A stretch of 15,827 nt of DNA, taken from NCBI GenBank assembly GCA_905221605.1, contig CAJNDS010001480.1, positions 714,058 through 729,884 on the forward strand, read 5' to 3'. The notes under the pieces are model-generated. The model saw only the letters and a list, made by a program, of their open reading frames with translations. It had not been told where the DNA came from and ran no database searches. Position numbers and translations under genes: made by a program. Position 1 is the stretch's first letter, and each line of letters starts with the position of its first letter. Origin of the DNA: Symbiodinium natans. Its lineage: Eukaryota; Sar; Dinophyceae; Suessiales; Symbiodiniaceae. Of the stretch, positions 14,363-15,827 are shown piece after piece.

Positions 14363-14405
14363 ACCCTAAACCCTAAACCCTAACCCTAAACCCTAAACCC
14401 TAAAC
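14350..14405 (-). repeat. CCCTAAA array with one CCCTAA
   Basis: Eight units; the hexamer at about 14380-14386 breaks the phase. Confidence 0.95.
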
Positions 14406-14445
14406 ACGAGCCCATCCCAAGGTCGGGTTGGGTGTAGAGGTGGAG

Positions 14446-14526
14446 ATGGAGACACCTCCCTGGAAAGCTGCGAAGGCGAAGGCTAAGCCCTTGCAGCACG
14501 CACTCTACCCCCCAGAGACCCTATAA
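14446..14526 (+). CDS. Very short ATG frame, doubtful
   Basis: 26 codons from ATG (METPPWKAAKAKAKPLQHA then LYPPETL), ending at the telomere-derived TAA. Lys/Ala-rich start. Too short to judge. Confidence 0.12.
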   Translation: METPPWKAAKAKAKPLQHALYPPETL

Positions 14527-14529
14527 ACC

Positions 14530-14590
14530 CTTTAGGGTTTAGGGTTTAGGGTTTAGGGTTTATGGTCTAGGGTTTAGGGTTTAGGGTTTG
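14530..14590 (+). repeat. TTTAGGG array
   Basis: About eight units with one TTTATGG/TCTAGGG error. It directly follows CCCTATAAACCC, giving the palindromic flip AAACCCTTTAGGGTTT. Confidence 0.93.
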
Positions 14591-14785
14591 ATCGCCTAAC
14601 CTTCTAAACCATGAGCCCTTTCAATTCCATAAGCCATACAGCACTCTAGCCCTTAGCAACCCTTTTCTACGAAGAAGCCCAAACCCAGTAGTGTAAGCCC
14701 TATTCTTAAACCCTATACACATGCAACCAATGAGCTCCATGAACCCCATTTCCAAACCCACCAGCCCTCTACAGCGTCTTCATTA

Positions 14786-14910
14786 TACGAAGTAGGGTCT
14801 TTACTCCTTGTATCCCCAAAAGGTCACCAAGTACATACACTCACCAATATTAAAAAAGAACCTGATATACACTCACCAATGACAGTAATATAAGCCCTAC
14901 TTCAAATACG
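14786..14910. mobile_element. Probable foldback element with internal direct repeat
   Basis: ATACGAAGTAGGG (14785-14797) is inverted at CCCTACTTCAAATACG (14895-14910). Inside, ATACACTCACCAAT occurs twice, 30 bases apart. The surrounding 14591-15016 is unique, AT-richer and shows no gene. Confidence 0.5.
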
Positions 14911-15016
14911 AGCCCTTAAACCCGTGCAAGCACCTCAGAAGAATCTAAGCTTCCTGCATGCCCTATAAGATCCTGTTCACATAAGCCATGCAAGCCCCTC
15001 TAACCTCACCCTAGAC

Positions 15017-15103
15017 CCCAAACCCCAAACCATAAACCCTAAACCCTGAACCCTAAACCCTGAACCCTGAAGCCTAAACCCTAAACCCTAAACCCTACAC
15101 CCC
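15017..15103 (-). repeat. CCCTAAA tract with CCCTGAA units
   Basis: About twelve units; three carry the CCCTGAA change. Confidence 0.9.
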
Positions 15104-15179
15104 AAGCCGTGAGGTCCACAGCTCTCGCAGTCGTTGCGGGCCTTTACCGCTCTGGCGGGGTCCGGGTCCAGGCAAGTCT

Positions 15180-15213
15180 GGGTTTAGGGCTTGGGGTTTA
15201 GGGTTTAGGGTTT
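15180..15213 (+). repeat. Short TTTAGGG tract
   Basis: Four to five units, some TTGGGG-like. Confidence 0.85.
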
Positions 15214-15229
15214 CGGACATAAGGCGTTT

Positions 15230-15334
15230 AAGGCTTACCCAAAAGCTCCAATGTAGTTCTTTTTTGGGTTAGTATAGGGGATTCTAGTATACTACCCCAA
15301 AAACGTACTACACAGGAGCCTTAGGGTAGGGCTC
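15230..15334. mobile_element. Foldback element, about 105 bp
   Basis: AGCTCCAATGTAGTTC (left) pairs with the complement of GTACTACACAGGAGCC (right), and TTTTTTGGGTTAGTATA with TATACTACCCCAAAAA, around the loop GGGGATTCTAG. Weaker pairing continues outward to AAGGCTTACCC and GGGTAGGGCTC. Unrelated in sequence to the other hairpin elements apart from general form. Confidence 0.75.
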
Positions 15335-15447
15335 AACATCCAAGACTTTACATCCCTTCGCCTACTTCATAAGTGCCTCCCCAATAAGCCCCATAAGCAT
15401 GCTCAACTCGCAACCACTTAGACCTCCTGCAGCTGCTATCCCACCAT

Positions 15448-15503
15448 AAAACCCTAAACCTTAAACCCTAAACCCTAAACCCCAAACCCTAAACCCTAAA
15501 CCC
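15448..15503 (-). repeat. CCCTAAA tract
   Basis: Eight units with one CCTTAAA and one CCCCAAA. The spacer 15335-15447 and the piece 15504-15620 are unique, without a visible gene. Confidence 0.92.
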
Positions 15504-15620
15504 GAGAGCTCGTCTCATCAGCACATTCAGGGCCGCCTTGGGGGCGAAGGACTCCGGAGCCTCATTGGCTTTGCGTCGCAGGACTCGCTCACGGTTTACG
15601 AGTCGTCGGGGGTTTGGGGT

Positions 15621-15770
15621 ATGGGGTTAGGGTTTAGGGCTTAGGGTTTGGGGTTTGGGATTTGCGATTTGGGGTTTGAGGTTTGGGGTTGGGGTTTAGG
15701 CTGGGTTTTTGGTCATAATTTGGGGTTGTTGGGTGTAATTTGGGGTGTAGTAGGGTTTGGTTTTGGGGTT
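15621..15770 (+). repeat. Decayed G-strand repeat, TTTGGGG-biased
   Basis: Units drift from TTTAGGG to TTTGGGG, ATTTGCG and TAATTTGGGG toward the window end, with no fixed phase. Confidence 0.75.
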
Positions 15771-15827
15771 TATGGGCTTTCGGAGTAAAGGGCTTTGCGT
15801 CTTTGCGTAAAGGTCCACGCTTCTTCT

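Noticed and set aside
14821-14881. CRISPR-like spacing of ACACTCACCAAT
   Set aside because: Only two copies, in a eukaryotic setting, inside a foldback element.

Overview
The window looks like nuclear DNA of a eukaryote. There is no bacterial gene density, no operon layout and no long open frame. Its dominant feature is the plant/alveolate-type telomere heptamer TTTAGGG (CCCTAAA on the other strand). It occurs as about fifty internal arrays, from 3 to about 27 units long, in both orientations, plus many decayed stretches. This telomere type is known from land plants, many green algae, dinoflagellates, chromerids and coccidian apicomplexans; Eimeria in particular is known for internal AAACCCT tracts. 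I cannot pick the lineage from sequence alone. The CAG-repeat coding typical of Eimeria is not obvious here, so a dinoflagellate, a chromerid or another protist is at least as likely. Neither window edge is a telomere.

Layout. 1-1300: decayed arrays, a 9-bp variant array and one exon-like stretch, then an outward-facing pair of telomere tracts. 1300-3140: an AT-dinucleotide block, a CT-rich tract joined to (GC)10, another exon-like frame, and a fusion-like telomere junction. 3140-5050: mostly G-strand repeats with short unique islands. 5050-7380: the best coding-like part. It has two islands sharing a 34-bp start and a candidate two-exon gene whose intron is a telomere tract. 7380-8300: repeats. 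8300-10080: unique DNA with transposase-like remnants cut up by palindromic foldback elements. 10080-12150: the longest perfect arrays, a G41 run and a long decayed CCCTA field. 12150-13400: a foldback element and a candidate two-exon gene carrying a P-loop (GPPGSGKS). 13400-15827: repeat arrays, including a head-to-head telomere fusion palindrome, and two more foldback elements.

No gene here is securely identified. Perfect heptamer arrays put a stop in every frame on both strands (TAG on the G strand, TAA on the C strand) every 21 bases, so each unique island yields short open frames ending in telomere-encoded residues. Where I propose genes, I used open frame, plausible splice sites and phase agreement; all are low to moderate confidence. 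I recognised no rRNA, tRNA or CRISPR array. The two strongest themes are candidate introns made of telomere repeat and a family of hairpin (MITE-like) elements, one of which has telomeric ends.
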